Shown here piece by piece: positions 1-7,469 of a stretch of 14,669 nt of DNA. The DNA comes from an uncultured Oscillibacter sp. GTDB taxonomy: Bacteria; Bacillota_A; Clostridia; Oscillospirales; Oscillospiraceae. Both the position numbers and the translations under genes were made by a program. The stretch covers positions 1 through 14,669 of the forward strand of contig CABQCB010000023.1 in the NCBI GenBank assembly GCA_902462475.1. Direction: 5' to 3'. Under the pieces are notes generated by a model. It was given only the letters and a program-made list of their open reading frames with translations, made no database searches and was not told where the DNA came from. Every line of letters begins with the position of its first letter. The first letter of the stretch is position 1.

Positions 1-251
1 GGCTCCGCCACGGCCTCCGCCGCCGGGGCCACCAGCCCCAGCTCCCGCAGCGCGGCCTCCGCCGCCTCGATGCGGAGCCGGTCCCACCGAAGCTCTCCGG
101 CCAGCGACCGGGGCGCCACAGTACCGTGGTGGCGCAGGAGGGCCAGATATAAAAGCGCCGCGTCCCCGTCACCCTTTTCCAGCAGCTTCCTGGCCGCGTG
201 GGCAGGGACGGTGACGGCCTCGTCCGCCGCGTGGATCAATACGTTCGCCAT
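1..251 (-). CDS. DnaD-like winged-helix protein, N-terminal fragment (runs off left edge)
   Basis: The open frame reads leftward from an ATG whose first base is 251 and continues past the window edge, giving 83 residues. It begins MANVLIHAADEAVTVPAHAA. A good Shine-Dalgarno (GAAGGAGGG on the - strand, about 260-268) precedes the ATG, and a plausible sigma-A promoter lies further upstream. Residues about 20-70 read as a small helical/winged-helix fold: LLYLALLRHHGTVAPRSLAG, then an amphipathic recognition-like helix ending in ALRELGLV. This resembles the N-terminal domain of clostridial DnaD-family primosome proteins, which help load the replicative helicase. The family call is inference from this pattern, because the diagnostic C-terminal DnaD domain (YxxxI motif) lies outside the window. 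Another winged-helix regulator remains possible. Confidence 0.5.
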   Translation of the reverse strand, partial: MANVLIHAADEAVTVPAHAARKLLEKGDGDAALLYLALLRHHGTVAPRSLAGELRWDRLRIEAAEAALRELGLVAPAAEAVAE

Positions 252-282
252 AGGGGCCCTCCTTCTTTCAAAACTCCCCTCC

Positions 283-311
283 ATTCTACACGAAATTCCC
301 CCACAGGACAA
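283..311 (-). promoter_or_regulatory. Candidate sigma-A promoter for the leftward DnaD-like gene
   Basis: On the - strand, TTGTCC (306-311) is followed after 17 bp by TAGAAT (283-288). These match the -35 consensus at 4/6 and the -10 at 5/6. The site lies about 32 bp ahead of the ATG at 251. It is divergent from the zapA promoter in the same gap. Confidence 0.5.
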
Positions 312-365
312 GACCCCAGGAAATTTGCCTTTTTATGAACTTTTTTCAAATCATCCGCTTTTTTT

Positions 366-395
366 CTGGCACAGTCTCCCGGGATATGGTATACT
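366..395 (+). promoter_or_regulatory. Candidate extended -10 promoter for zapA
   Basis: An extended -10, TGG-TATACT (387-395), is preceded at 18 bp by CTGGCA (366-371), a 4/6 match to the -35 consensus. The predicted start near 402 gives a leader of about 55 nt to the zapA ATG at 459. Apart from this site, the divergent promoter and a T-rich patch (330-365), I see nothing else in the 252-458 gap. Confidence 0.6.
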
Positions 396-458
396 ATACG
401 CTGTGAAATTAGGCAGGTACGTCCTGCTGTTCCATAGAATCACAAAGGAGGACTTTTT

Positions 459-800
459 ATGGCAAACCGTGTGGTCATCAGCATCTGCGGAGAGGAATAT
501 ACCTTCATTGCCGAGGAATCCGCGACCTACATGCAGAAGGTGGGCGCCTATGTGAGCGAGAAGATGCAGGAGGTGCTGGACGGGGCCAAGGTGGGCCGTA
601 CCGACGGCGCCATCCTCACCGCCGTCAACATCGCCGACGAGCTTTTCAAGGCCCAGGCCGCTTCCGAGCAGCTGCGCAGCCAGATCAAGGGCTATGTGGA
701 CGAGGCCAGCCACGCCCAGAGCGAGGTCAGCGAGCTCAAGCGGGAGGTGTTCCGCCTGCAGCAGCGGCTGGAGAGCCTGAACCGGAGTCAGCAGGGATGA
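459..800 (+). CDS. zapA: Cell division protein ZapA
   Basis: This 113-residue protein matches ZapA in length and pattern. The N-terminal domain (residues 1-50) starts ANRVVISICGEEYTFIAEES, the typical short beta-strand entry of ZapA. It is followed by an Ala/Glu-rich helix (about 55-75, TAVNIADELFKAQAAS) and a C-terminal coiled coil to residue 108. ZapA is a cytoplasmic dimer or tetramer that binds FtsZ and bundles its filaments at the division site. The start is well fixed: AAAGGAGG (444-451) sits 7 bases before the ATG, and an extended -10 promoter lies upstream. The stop overlaps the next start (ATGA, 797-800), so the U32 gene is translationally coupled to it. The family assignment is firm. 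Function in this organism is inferred from the family. Confidence 0.92.
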   Translation: MANRVVISICGEEYTFIAEESATYMQKVGAYVSEKMQEVLDGAKVGRTDGAILTAVNIADELFKAQAASEQLRSQIKGYVDEASHAQSEVSELKREVFRLQQRLESLNRSQQG

Positions 801-2875
801 AGATGCCGGAGCTGCTCTCCCCCGCCGGGTCCCCGGAATCCCTGCGCGCCGCCGTCCAGGCGGGCGCCGGAGCCGTATACCTGGGGTGGGGAGAATTCAA
901 CGCCCGCCGGAGCGCCAAGAACTTTTCCGACGAGGAGTTTGCCGAGGCCCTGGCATACTGCCACCAGCGGGGCGTGCGGGTGTTTTTGACCCTCAATACC
1001 CTCATAAGTGACCGGGAGCTGCCCCGTGCCGCCGAGACGGCCCGGAAGGCCTGCCGCCTGGGGGTGGATTCCGTGCTGGTGCAGGACTGGGGCCTTTTTG
1101 ACCTGCTGCGCCAAATGCTGCCGGACCTCCCTCTCCATGCCAGCACCCAGATGAGCCTCTTTACCTCCGGCGGCTGCCGGGAGATGGCCGCCGACGGCTG
1201 CGAGCGGGTGGTGCTGGCCCGGGAGTGCTCCCGGGAGGACACGGAGGCCATCGTGAAAAACTGCCCGGCGGAGGTGGAGATCTTCGCCCACGGGGCCCTT
1301 TGCATGTGCTACTCCGGCCAGTGCGCCATGAGCGCCGTGCTGGGCGGCCGCTCCGGCAACCGGGGCCGCTGCGCCCAGCCCTGCCGCCTGCCCTACGGCA
1401 TCAATGAGCCGGCAGGCAAGCGCTATCCCCTGAGCCTCAAAGACAGCTGCCTTGCCGCCGAGATCCCGGACATGGCCGCCATGGGCGTGGACTGCCTGAA
1501 GCTGGAGGGCCGCATGAAGCGGCCGGAGTATGTGGCCGTGGTGACGGACGTGTACGCCCGGCTGCTGGAGGAAAACCGGGGCCCCACCAAGGAAGAGCTC
1601 TCCCGCCTGGAGCAGGCCTTCTCCCGCTCCGGCTTTACGGACTGGTACTGGCAGGGCCGCCACGGGGCGGGCATGTTCGGCACCCGGCCGGAAAACGCCC
1701 CGGAGCCCAAGGAGCTCTTTTCCCAGGCCCGGGCCCTCTATGAAAAGGACGCCGCCCGGACGGTGGACGTGCGCTTTGCCGTCACCTGCGCCGCGGGTGC
1801 CCCCTGTACCCTCACCGCCTCCGACCCGGACGGCCACACCGTCACGGTCACGGGCCCCGTGCCCGAGGCGGCCCGCACCCGGAGCCTGACGGCGGAGGAG
1901 CTGGAGACCCGTCTTGGAAAGACCGGCGGCACCGGCTACCGCTGCGCCGGTGTGGAGGCCACCGTGGACCAGGGGCTCTCCCTCCCCGCCAGCGCCGTCA
2001 ATGCCCTGCGCCGGGAGGCCCTGGCTGCTCTGACGGCGGCGCGCATCGCCCCGCCTGTGCGGTGGGAGCTGCCCATTCCCCCTCTGGACACCACGGACTG
2101 CGCCGCTAGCACGCCGGAATTTACCGTGTCGGTCACCACCGCTGCCCAGCTGAGCCCGGAGCTTCTGGCCATGAAACCGGCCCGGGTCTATGTGCCGTTG
2201 GAGCTGTTGGGGGCCTTTTCCGCCCTGCCGGCCTATGACGGGGAATGGTGCGCCATTTTGCCCCGGGTGTGGCGGGATCAGGATGAGCCCCAGCTGCGCC
2301 GCGCCCTGGAGCACGCCAAGTCCCTGGGCGTCACCGGTGCCCTGGCCGGCAACATCGGCCACCTCTCCTTGCTGCGGGGGCTCGATCTCCACGTGTACGG
2401 GGACTTCGGCCTCAACGTGTTCAACAGCCGCTCTTTGGCGTACCTGAAGAAAAAGGGCCTGGAGAGCGCCTGCGTTTCCTTCGAGCTGCGGCTGGCCCAG
2501 ATCCGGGATCTTCACAAGATCCTGCCTGCCGAGGCCATCGTCTACGGACGGCTGCCTCTCATGATCACGGAGAACTGCCTCATCGAAAACAGCGGCCAGG
2601 GCTGCCGCTGCGACCGGCCCAATTTCCTCAACGACCGCACCGGGGCGTCCTTCCCCCTGCTGCCCGTGTTCGGGCACCGGACGGAAGTACAAAACAGCCT
2701 GCCTGTGTGGCTGGCAGACCGGCCCGACTACCGCCGCCTGGGTCTTGCCTATGCCCGGCTGCGCTTCACCACGGAGACGCCCGCAGAGTGCGTGGACATC
2801 CTGCGGCGCTATCAGGAAGGCGCCGCCGCGCCCGGTCCCTTTACCCGGGGACTCTACGAGCGGGGCGTGGAATGA
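797..2875 (+). CDS. Long U32-family protein (peptidase/tRNA-rRNA hydroxylase superfamily)
   Basis: This is a 692-residue cytoplasmic protein beginning MKMPELLSPAGSPESLRAAV, the usual U32 opening. The U32 signature is at residues 163-179 (EIFAHGALCMCYSGQCAMS). It is followed by NRGRCAQPCR (188-197) and SLKDSCLAAEIPDM with VDCLKLEGRMK (213-241). Cysteines 169, 176, 192 and 196 match spacings that bind a [4Fe-4S] cluster in UbiU/UbiV-type U32 proteins. The protein continues well past the roughly 450-residue short form, with a second Cys group (C594, C603, C605) in a conserved-looking ENCLIENSGQGCRCD segment. E. coli RlhA (YdcP) is similarly long and hydroxylates 23S rRNA C2501. TrhP/YegQ modifies tRNA U34. 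Older annotation calls these collagenase-like peptidases. An RNA-hydroxylation role is therefore plausible but unproven. The gene starts inside the zapA stop (ATGA). Confidence 0.85.
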   Translation: MKMPELLSPAGSPESLRAAVQAGAGAVYLGWGEFNARRSAKNFSDEEFAEALAYCHQRGVRVFLTLNTLISDRELPRAAETARKACRLGVDSVLVQDWGLFDLLRQMLPDLPLHASTQMSLFTSGGCREMAADGCERVVLARECSREDTEAIVKNCPAEVEIFAHGALCMCYSGQCAMSAVLGGRSGNRGRCAQPCRLPYGINEPAGKRYPLSLKDSCLAAEIPDMAAMGVDCLKLEGRMKRPEYVAVVTDVYARLLEENRGPTKEELSRLEQAFSRSGFTDWYWQGRHGAGMFGTRPENAPEPKELFSQARALYEKDAARTVDVRFAVTCAAGAPCTLTASDPDGHTVTVTGPVPEAARTRSLTAEELETRLGKTGGTGYRCAGVEATVDQGLSLPASAVNALRREALAALTAARIAPPVRWELPIPPLDTTDCAASTPEFTVSVTTAAQLSPELLAMKPARVYVPLELLGAFSALPAYDGEWCAILPRVWRDQDEPQLRRALEHAKSLGVTGALAGNIGHLSLLRGLDLHVYGDFGLNVFNSRSLAYLKKKGLESACVSFELRLAQIRDLHKILPAEAIVYGRLPLMITENCLIENSGQGCRCDRPNFLNDRTGASFPLLPVFGHRTEVQNSLPVWLADRPDYRRLGLAYARLRFTTETPAECVDILRRYQEGAAAPGPFTRGLYERGVE

Positions 2876-2907
2876 CCCGCTGTTTTCAGCTTATTTTAAT
2901 ACAAATC

Positions 2908-2930
2908 GTATAATATTGATTTTATTATAC
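2908..2930 (+). promoter_or_regulatory. AT-rich promoter island with inverted repeat upstream of dut
   Basis: The 83-base gap between the U32 gene and dut is abruptly AT-rich. It contains a perfect TATAAT (2909-2914) but no good -35 at normal spacing. A second candidate -10, TATACT, is at 2926-2931. Both lie in or beside a perfect 8-bp inverted repeat, GTATAATA (2908-2915) and TATTATAC (2923-2930), separated by 7 bp. This may be a promoter with an operator, or a palindrome that offers a -10 on each strand. I see no terminator for the U32 gene. Confidence 0.45.
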
Positions 2931-2958
2931 TATATATCATCACTTTTTGGAGTTTTAC

Positions 2959-3390
2959 ATGGAAGAGATCAAGGTAAAATACTTTGTGGAGGGGCTGGAC
3001 CCGCTGTGCTATGTGGCGGGCAAGTCCGACTGGATCGACCTGCACCTGGCCGAGGATGTGACGCTGCACGCCGGCGAGTTCCGCCTGCTGCCCCTGGGGG
3101 TGGCCATGGCGCTGCCGGAGGGCTATGAGGCCCATATCGTGCCCCGCAGCTCCACCTTCAAAAACTACGGCATTTTGCAGACCAACTCCATGGGCGTGGT
3201 GGACTACTCCTACCGGGGCGACGGCGACCAGTGGCGCATGCCCGTGTACGCCACCCGGGACGTATCCATCCCCAAAAACGCCCGCATCTGCCAGTTCCGC
3301 ATCATGCGCCACCAGCCGCCCCTGCACTTTACCACGGTGGAGCATCTGGACGGCGCGGACCGGGGGGGCTTCGGCTCCACCGGTGTGTAA
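2959..3390 (+). CDS. dut: dUTP diphosphatase (dUTPase)
   Basis: This 143-residue protein carries the five trimeric-dUTPase motifs in order. Motif I is DWIDLHLAEDV. Motif II is PRSSTF (62-67). Motif III is MGVVDYSYRG, with the catalytic-type Asp at residue 82. Motif IV is IPKNARICQFRIM. Motif V is the C-terminal RGGFGSTG (135-142). It would hydrolyse dUTP to dUMP and PPi, keeping uracil out of DNA and feeding dTMP synthesis. Motif II reads PRSS where many family members have GRSG/GRSS, a modest departure. The ATG at 2959 is chosen over the in-frame TTG at 2947, because the TTGGAG there (2947-2952) lies 6 bases upstream and serves better as a ribosome binding site. The gene heads the run that continues into maf and mreCD. 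A related dCTP deaminase is less likely given motif V. Confidence 0.85.
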   Translation: MEEIKVKYFVEGLDPLCYVAGKSDWIDLHLAEDVTLHAGEFRLLPLGVAMALPEGYEAHIVPRSSTFKNYGILQTNSMGVVDYSYRGDGDQWRMPVYATRDVSIPKNARICQFRIMRHQPPLHFTTVEHLDGADRGGFGSTGV

Positions 3391-3402
3391 GGAGGGTCAC
3401 AT

Positions 3403-3981
3403 ATGGCAAAACTGGTATTGGCCTCCGGGTCTCCCCGGCGGCAGGAGCTGCTGCGGCGCATGGGCATCACGGACTTTGACGTGCGGGTGCCCCACACGGA
3501 GGAGAATTTCCCCCAGGGCCTGCGTCCCCAGGAGGTGGTATGCTACATCTCCCGGGAAAAGTCCGACGCGGCCGCCGCCCTCTGCTCCGACGATGAGATC
3601 GTCATCACCGCGGACACCATGGTGTTCCTGGATGACCGCCGCCTTGGAAAGCCCAAGGACGAAGCGGACGCCCTTTCCATGCTGACCGCCCTCCAGGGCC
3701 GCCGCCACACGGTGTGCACCGGCGTCACCGTCCGCCAGGGCGGCCGCATCCTGACGGAGGCGGAGAGCACGCAGGTCTGCTTCCGCCCTGCCACGGAGGA
3801 AGAGCTCCGTGCCTACATCGCCACCGGCGAGCCCATGGACAAGGCCGGCGCTTACGGCATCCAGGGTCTGGGCGCCCTTTTGGTGGAGGGCATCCAGGGG
3901 GACTTTTTCAACGTCATGGGTCTTCCCATCCTGCGCCTTAGCCGGATGCTCTCGGCCTTCGGCGTCACCTTTTTCAACTGA
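3403..3981 (+). CDS. maf: Maf-family nucleoside triphosphate pyrophosphatase
   Basis: This 192-residue protein has the full Maf pattern. LASGSPRRQELL (6-17) is the substrate/phosphate-binding entry. ITADTMV carries Asp71, the expected catalytic acid. GKPKDEADA starts at residue 82, GEPMDKAGAYGIQG lies near 145-158, and GDFFNVMGLP near the end. Maf proteins hydrolyse dTTP, UTP and modified nucleotides, and were first linked to septum inhibition in Bacillus subtilis. A Shine-Dalgarno, AAGGAGGG, overlaps the dut stop and sits about 6 bases before the ATG. In B. subtilis maf lies just upstream of radC-mreBCD. Here it directly precedes mreC, so the linkage survives without radC and mreB. Placement after dut pairs two nucleotide-pool cleaning enzymes. 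The family call is firm, but substrate preference is not readable from sequence alone. Confidence 0.93.
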   Translation: MAKLVLASGSPRRQELLRRMGITDFDVRVPHTEENFPQGLRPQEVVCYISREKSDAAAALCSDDEIVITADTMVFLDDRRLGKPKDEADALSMLTALQGRRHTVCTGVTVRQGGRILTEAESTQVCFRPATEEELRAYIATGEPMDKAGAYGIQGLGALLVEGIQGDFFNVMGLPILRLSRMLSAFGVTFFN

Positions 3982-3999
3982 CAACCGGGAGGGTCTTTC

Positions 4000-4839
4000 T
4001 TGAAACGATTTTTACGGGACCACGGATTGTGGGTGCTGTTCGCCGCGGCGGTCATCGCCGTGGCTCTGGCCGTGATGTCCTATTTTTCCAACACCTCCTC
4101 TCCGCTGACCAATGTGGCGGGCCTCATCGCCTCCCCCTTCCGCTCGGCCTACACCGCCGTGGCGGGCTGGTTCAACGAAAAGCAGGCGTATTTTGCCGAC
4201 ATCCAGGCCCTGCAGGAGGAGAACGAGGCGCTGCGCAAGCGCAACGCCCAGCTGGAGGCCGCCGCCCGCCAGGGTGAGCGGGACAGCGAGGAAAACGAGC
4301 TGCTGCGCCAGCGGCTGAACCTGCGGGAGCAGAAATATGAGCTGGAGCTGGAGGCCGCCATGGTCACGGAACACGAGGTGACCAACTGGACCTCCTCTTT
4401 GACCCTGGACCGTGGCACCATGCACGGCGTGGAAAGCGGCGACTGCGTGGTCACCGCCACCAACGACCTGGTGGGCCTGGTGGGCGAGGTGGGCACCAAC
4501 TGGTGCACCGTGCTGACCATCGTGGACACGGACACCTCCCTGGGTGCCCAGGTGTTCCGCACCCGGGACCTGGGCCTTGCCCAGGGCGATTTCGCCCTCA
4601 TGGACGAGGGAAAGCTGCGGCTGGACTTCCTGCCCGCCGGCTGCCAGCTGCTCAACGGCGACCTGGTGGTCACGTCGGGCCTTGGCGGCTACTACCCCTC
4701 CGACCTGGTGATCGGCACCATCGAAGAGGTGCAGAAGGACGACTCCGGCGCCGCCTCCTATGCCATCATCGCCCCGGAGGCGGATTTCGACCAGCTGACG
4801 GAGGTCTTTATCATCAAGTCCTTCGACATCGTCACCTGA
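4000..4839 (+). CDS. mreC: Rod shape-determining protein MreC
   Basis: This 279-residue protein has MreC architecture: a short cytoplasmic tail, one membrane helix (about 10-28, LWVLFAAAVIAVALAVMSYF), an extracytoplasmic coiled coil (about 62-112, rich in QEENEALRKRN-type heptads), then beta-barrel domains. Typical landmarks are SSLTLDRGTMHGVESGD, NDLVGLVGEVG and TSGLGGYYPSDLVIGTIEEV. MreC links MreB/MreD to penicillin-binding proteins in the elongasome. Translation most likely starts at TTG 4000-4002, since GGGAGGG (3987-3993) lies at proper spacing and the residues that follow give the usual basic N-terminus KRFLRDHG. The gene is 18 bases after maf, and mreD follows after 10 bases. Confidence 0.93.
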   Translation: MKRFLRDHGLWVLFAAAVIAVALAVMSYFSNTSSPLTNVAGLIASPFRSAYTAVAGWFNEKQAYFADIQALQEENEALRKRNAQLEAAARQGERDSEENELLRQRLNLREQKYELELEAAMVTEHEVTNWTSSLTLDRGTMHGVESGDCVVTATNDLVGLVGEVGTNWCTVLTIVDTDTSLGAQVFRTRDLGLAQGDFALMDEGKLRLDFLPAGCQLLNGDLVVTSGLGGYYPSDLVIGTIEEVQKDDSGAASYAIIAPEADFDQLTEVFIIKSFDIVT

Positions 4840-4849
4840 GGAGGCCGCC

Positions 4850-5365
4850 ATGCTCGCACGCAACGAGACCATCTTCAAATGGGCCCTCTACGCCGCCGCC
4901 ACGGCCCTTTGCTTTTTTGTGCAGTTCGTTCTGCTCCAGCGGTTCACGCTGCTGGGCGTCATCCCCTTCATCTACCCGGTAGCCGTAGCCGCGGCATCCA
5001 CCTATGAGCCGCCGGTCAGCGCCACCATCTTCTCTTTGGCGGTGGGCGTGGTCTGCGATCTGATGCTGCCGGAGGTCATCCCCTGCTTTTACACGCTGGT
5101 GTTTCCCCTGGTGGGCCTTTGCGCCTCCCTCATCTCCCAGAGCTGGCTGAGCGCGGGCTTTTTGTGCACCCTGGCCACCGGCGCCCTGGCCTTCTGCTTC
5201 ACCGGCGCCTTCCACTGCTTCTTGCTCTGGAGCCGGGGCAAGATCGCCTGGGCCGCCGGCGCCTCCCTCACCGGCCGGGAGATGCTGGTGAGCGTGGTGC
5301 TTTTGACCATCCCGGTTACCCTTTTGTACCGGGCCGTCCACCGCCGGGCCCACAGAAACGACTAA
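4850..5365 (+). CDS. mreD: Rod shape-determining protein MreD
   Basis: This 171-residue, strongly hydrophobic protein has several predicted membrane helices (roughly 9-29, 32-51, 57-78, 84-103, 107-127 and 144-163) and a basic C-terminal tail (RAVHRRAHRND). Size, order after mreC, and the AVGVVCDLMLP segment, which resembles the conserved G-x-x-x-D region, identify MreD. MreD is the integral membrane partner of MreC in the lateral wall-synthesis complex. GAGGAGG overlapping the mreC stop lies 5-6 bases before the ATG. Sequence conservation in MreD is always low, so the call rests on context and topology together. Confidence 0.88.
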   Translation: MLARNETIFKWALYAAATALCFFVQFVLLQRFTLLGVIPFIYPVAVAAASTYEPPVSATIFSLAVGVVCDLMLPEVIPCFYTLVFPLVGLCASLISQSWLSAGFLCTLATGALAFCFTGAFHCFLLWSRGKIAWAAGASLTGREMLVSVVLLTIPVTLLYRAVHRRAHRND

Positions 5366-5375
5366 GGAGTACCCC

Positions 5376-7451
5376 ATGGAGCGCAAAGATTCTCAAAGCA
5401 ATATCCGCCTTTACGTGCTCGCCTCCCTGCTGGGGCTGGCGCTGGTGGTGTACATCGGCGTGCTGTACGACATCCAGATCAACCAGCACGACTACTATCT
5501 GGCCAAGTCCATCCGCACCATCACCCAGGAGGAGACCGTGGAGGCCTCCCGGGGCGTCATCACCGACCGCAGCGGCCGGGAGATGGTATCCAGCCGCTCG
5601 TCCTACAACCTGACCTTCGACTCCAGCGCTCTGGACGAGGGCGAGGACGAAAACGAGGCCATTTTGCGGCTGATCCAGCTTTGTCAGGACCAGGGCGTAA
5701 GCTGGGTGGACAACCTGCCCATTACCAAGACCGCCCCCTTTTCCTATACCTTCACCTCCCTCACCGAGCTCAGCGATACCCAGCGCAACCGCTTCACCAC
5801 CTTTTTGCGGGACCAGCTGGAGGTGATCCCGGAGGATGCCACCGCCGAGGATATCACCGCAGACTATCTCTCCTCCCGGGGCCTGTCCGCCCACGCGCTG
5901 GTGGAGCGGATGCGGCAGGAATACGAGGTGCCCGTCACCTTCAGCCTCAACGAAGCCCGCAGCGTCATCGGTGTGCGCTATGAGCTGTCCATCCGGGAGC
6001 TGATGAACACCACCGCCTACGCCATGGTGGAGGACATCGACACGGAGATGATCTCCCTGCTCAACGACGGCGACTACGCCGGCGCCAAGATCACCGCCTC
6101 CTCTGTCCGGGAGTACAAGACCACCTACGCCGCCCACATCCTGGGCACGGTCACTACCATCTATAAAGAAGAATATGATGCCCTGAAAGAGCAGGGCTAT
6201 AACGGCAACGACCGCATCGGCCGCTTCGGCGTGGAGGCCGCCTTCGAGCAGTACCTCCGGGGCACGGACGGCAAGCGCATCGTCTCCACCAACGCCGACG
6301 GCAAGATCACCGGCGAATACTACGAAAAGGCCCCTCAGCCCGGCAACACCGTGGAGCTGACCATCGACCTCTCCCTCCAGCAGGCGGTGGAGCAGGCCCT
6401 GGCCGAGGCGGTGGCGGACATGAACGCCGAGGACGGCGACGAGACCCGCGGTGCCGGCGCCGCCGTGATCCAGGTGGGCACCGGTGAGGTGCTGGCCCTG
6501 GCCTCCTACCCCACTTACGATCCCGCCGCTTACAGCCGGGACTACAACACCTTGCTGAATGATCCCGCCACCCCCCTCGTCAACCGGGCCACCCAGGGCA
6601 CCTATGTGCCCGCCTCCACCCTCAAGCCTCTGGTGGCCGTAGCCGCTCTGGAATCCGGCGTCACCACCACCTCGGAAAAGATCAAGGACACGGGCAAGTG
6701 GTACTATCCCGGCGACCCCAACAGCTGGCTTTGGTGCTGGAACCACTCCGGCCACGGCTGGGTCAACGCCACCACCGCCATCACCAACTCCTGCAACTAC
6801 TACTTTGCCACCATGGGCTACCGCATGGGCATGGACACCCTGCGGGAGTATCTGACCGCCTTCGGCCTGGGCCAGAACACAGGCATCGAGATCGGCGACA
6901 AGGCCGGCACGCTGCCGGAGAACCCCCCCGGCGAAAACCAGGCCCCCTGGGCCGCTTTCGGCCAGGGCAACCAGCTCTATACGCCCTTGCAGCTGGCAAA
7001 CTACGTGGCCACGCTGGTCTCCGGCGGCAAGCACTGTGAGCCCCACCTTTTGAAGGCCATCAAGTCCTACGACAACACGGAGATCCTGGCCGTGGGCGAC
7101 TCCACGCCCACCAACGTGGTGGAAATGAAGGACTCCACCCTCCAGGCGGTGAAAGAGGGCATGCTGGGCTACACCCAGCCCGGCGGCCAGGTCTACTCCT
7201 ACTTCAAGGACTGCGTGGTCACCGCCGGCGCCAAGACCGGCACCGCCCAGCTGGGCGGCGGCACCACCAACAACGGCGTGTTCGTGTGCTTCGCCCCCTA
7301 TGACGATCCCCAGATCGCCGTGTCCATCGTCATCGAGCACGGCAACGCCGGCGCCGCTCTGGCGTCCACCGCCGTGAAGATCCTCAACGCCTACTTTACC
7401 GCCGACGAGATCGGCACCGCCATCGTGGGCGAAAATCAGTTACTTCAGTAA
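5376..7451 (+). CDS. mrdA: Class B penicillin-binding protein, PBP2/MrdA type (peptidoglycan D,D-transpeptidase)
   Basis: This 691-residue protein has a single N-terminal membrane anchor (about 10-32, IRLYVLASLLGLALVVYIGV). A PBP dimerisation region follows, starting at EASRGVITDRSGREMVSS. The C-terminal transpeptidase domain holds all three catalytic motifs: S414-TLK417 (in VPASTLKPLV), S472-C-N474 and K620-TG (in GAKTGTAQLGG). It would cross-link peptidoglycan outside the membrane as the elongation transpeptidase and is a beta-lactam target. There is no glycosyltransferase domain and no PASTA repeat. A position just after mreD is the classical place for PBP2/mrdA, although rodA, often next to it, is absent here. 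The Shine-Dalgarno AAGGAGT (about 5364-5370) precedes the ATG by about 5 bases, only 10 bases after mreD. A sporulation- or division-specific class B PBP is less likely given the mre context. Confidence 0.9.
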   Translation: MERKDSQSNIRLYVLASLLGLALVVYIGVLYDIQINQHDYYLAKSIRTITQEETVEASRGVITDRSGREMVSSRSSYNLTFDSSALDEGEDENEAILRLIQLCQDQGVSWVDNLPITKTAPFSYTFTSLTELSDTQRNRFTTFLRDQLEVIPEDATAEDITADYLSSRGLSAHALVERMRQEYEVPVTFSLNEARSVIGVRYELSIRELMNTTAYAMVEDIDTEMISLLNDGDYAGAKITASSVREYKTTYAAHILGTVTTIYKEEYDALKEQGYNGNDRIGRFGVEAAFEQYLRGTDGKRIVSTNADGKITGEYYEKAPQPGNTVELTIDLSLQQAVEQALAEAVADMNAEDGDETRGAGAAVIQVGTGEVLALASYPTYDPAAYSRDYNTLLNDPATPLVNRATQGTYVPASTLKPLVAVAALESGVTTTSEKIKDTGKWYYPGDPNSWLWCWNHSGHGWVNATTAITNSCNYYFATMGYRMGMDTLREYLTAFGLGQNTGIEIGDKAGTLPENPPGENQAPWAAFGQGNQLYTPLQLANYVATLVSGGKHCEPHLLKAIKSYDNTEILAVGDSTPTNVVEMKDSTLQAVKEGMLGYTQPGGQVYSYFKDCVVTAGAKTGTAQLGGGTTNNGVFVCFAPYDDPQIAVSIVIEHGNAGAALASTAVKILNAYFTADEIGTAIVGENQLLQ

Positions 7452-7469
7452 AAAGGAGGCCCCGCTTCC

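Noticed and set aside
70..555. Forward open frame across the left intergenic gap
   Set aside because: It covers the antisense of the DnaD-like fragment, both divergent promoters and the start of zapA, with no recognisable protein features.
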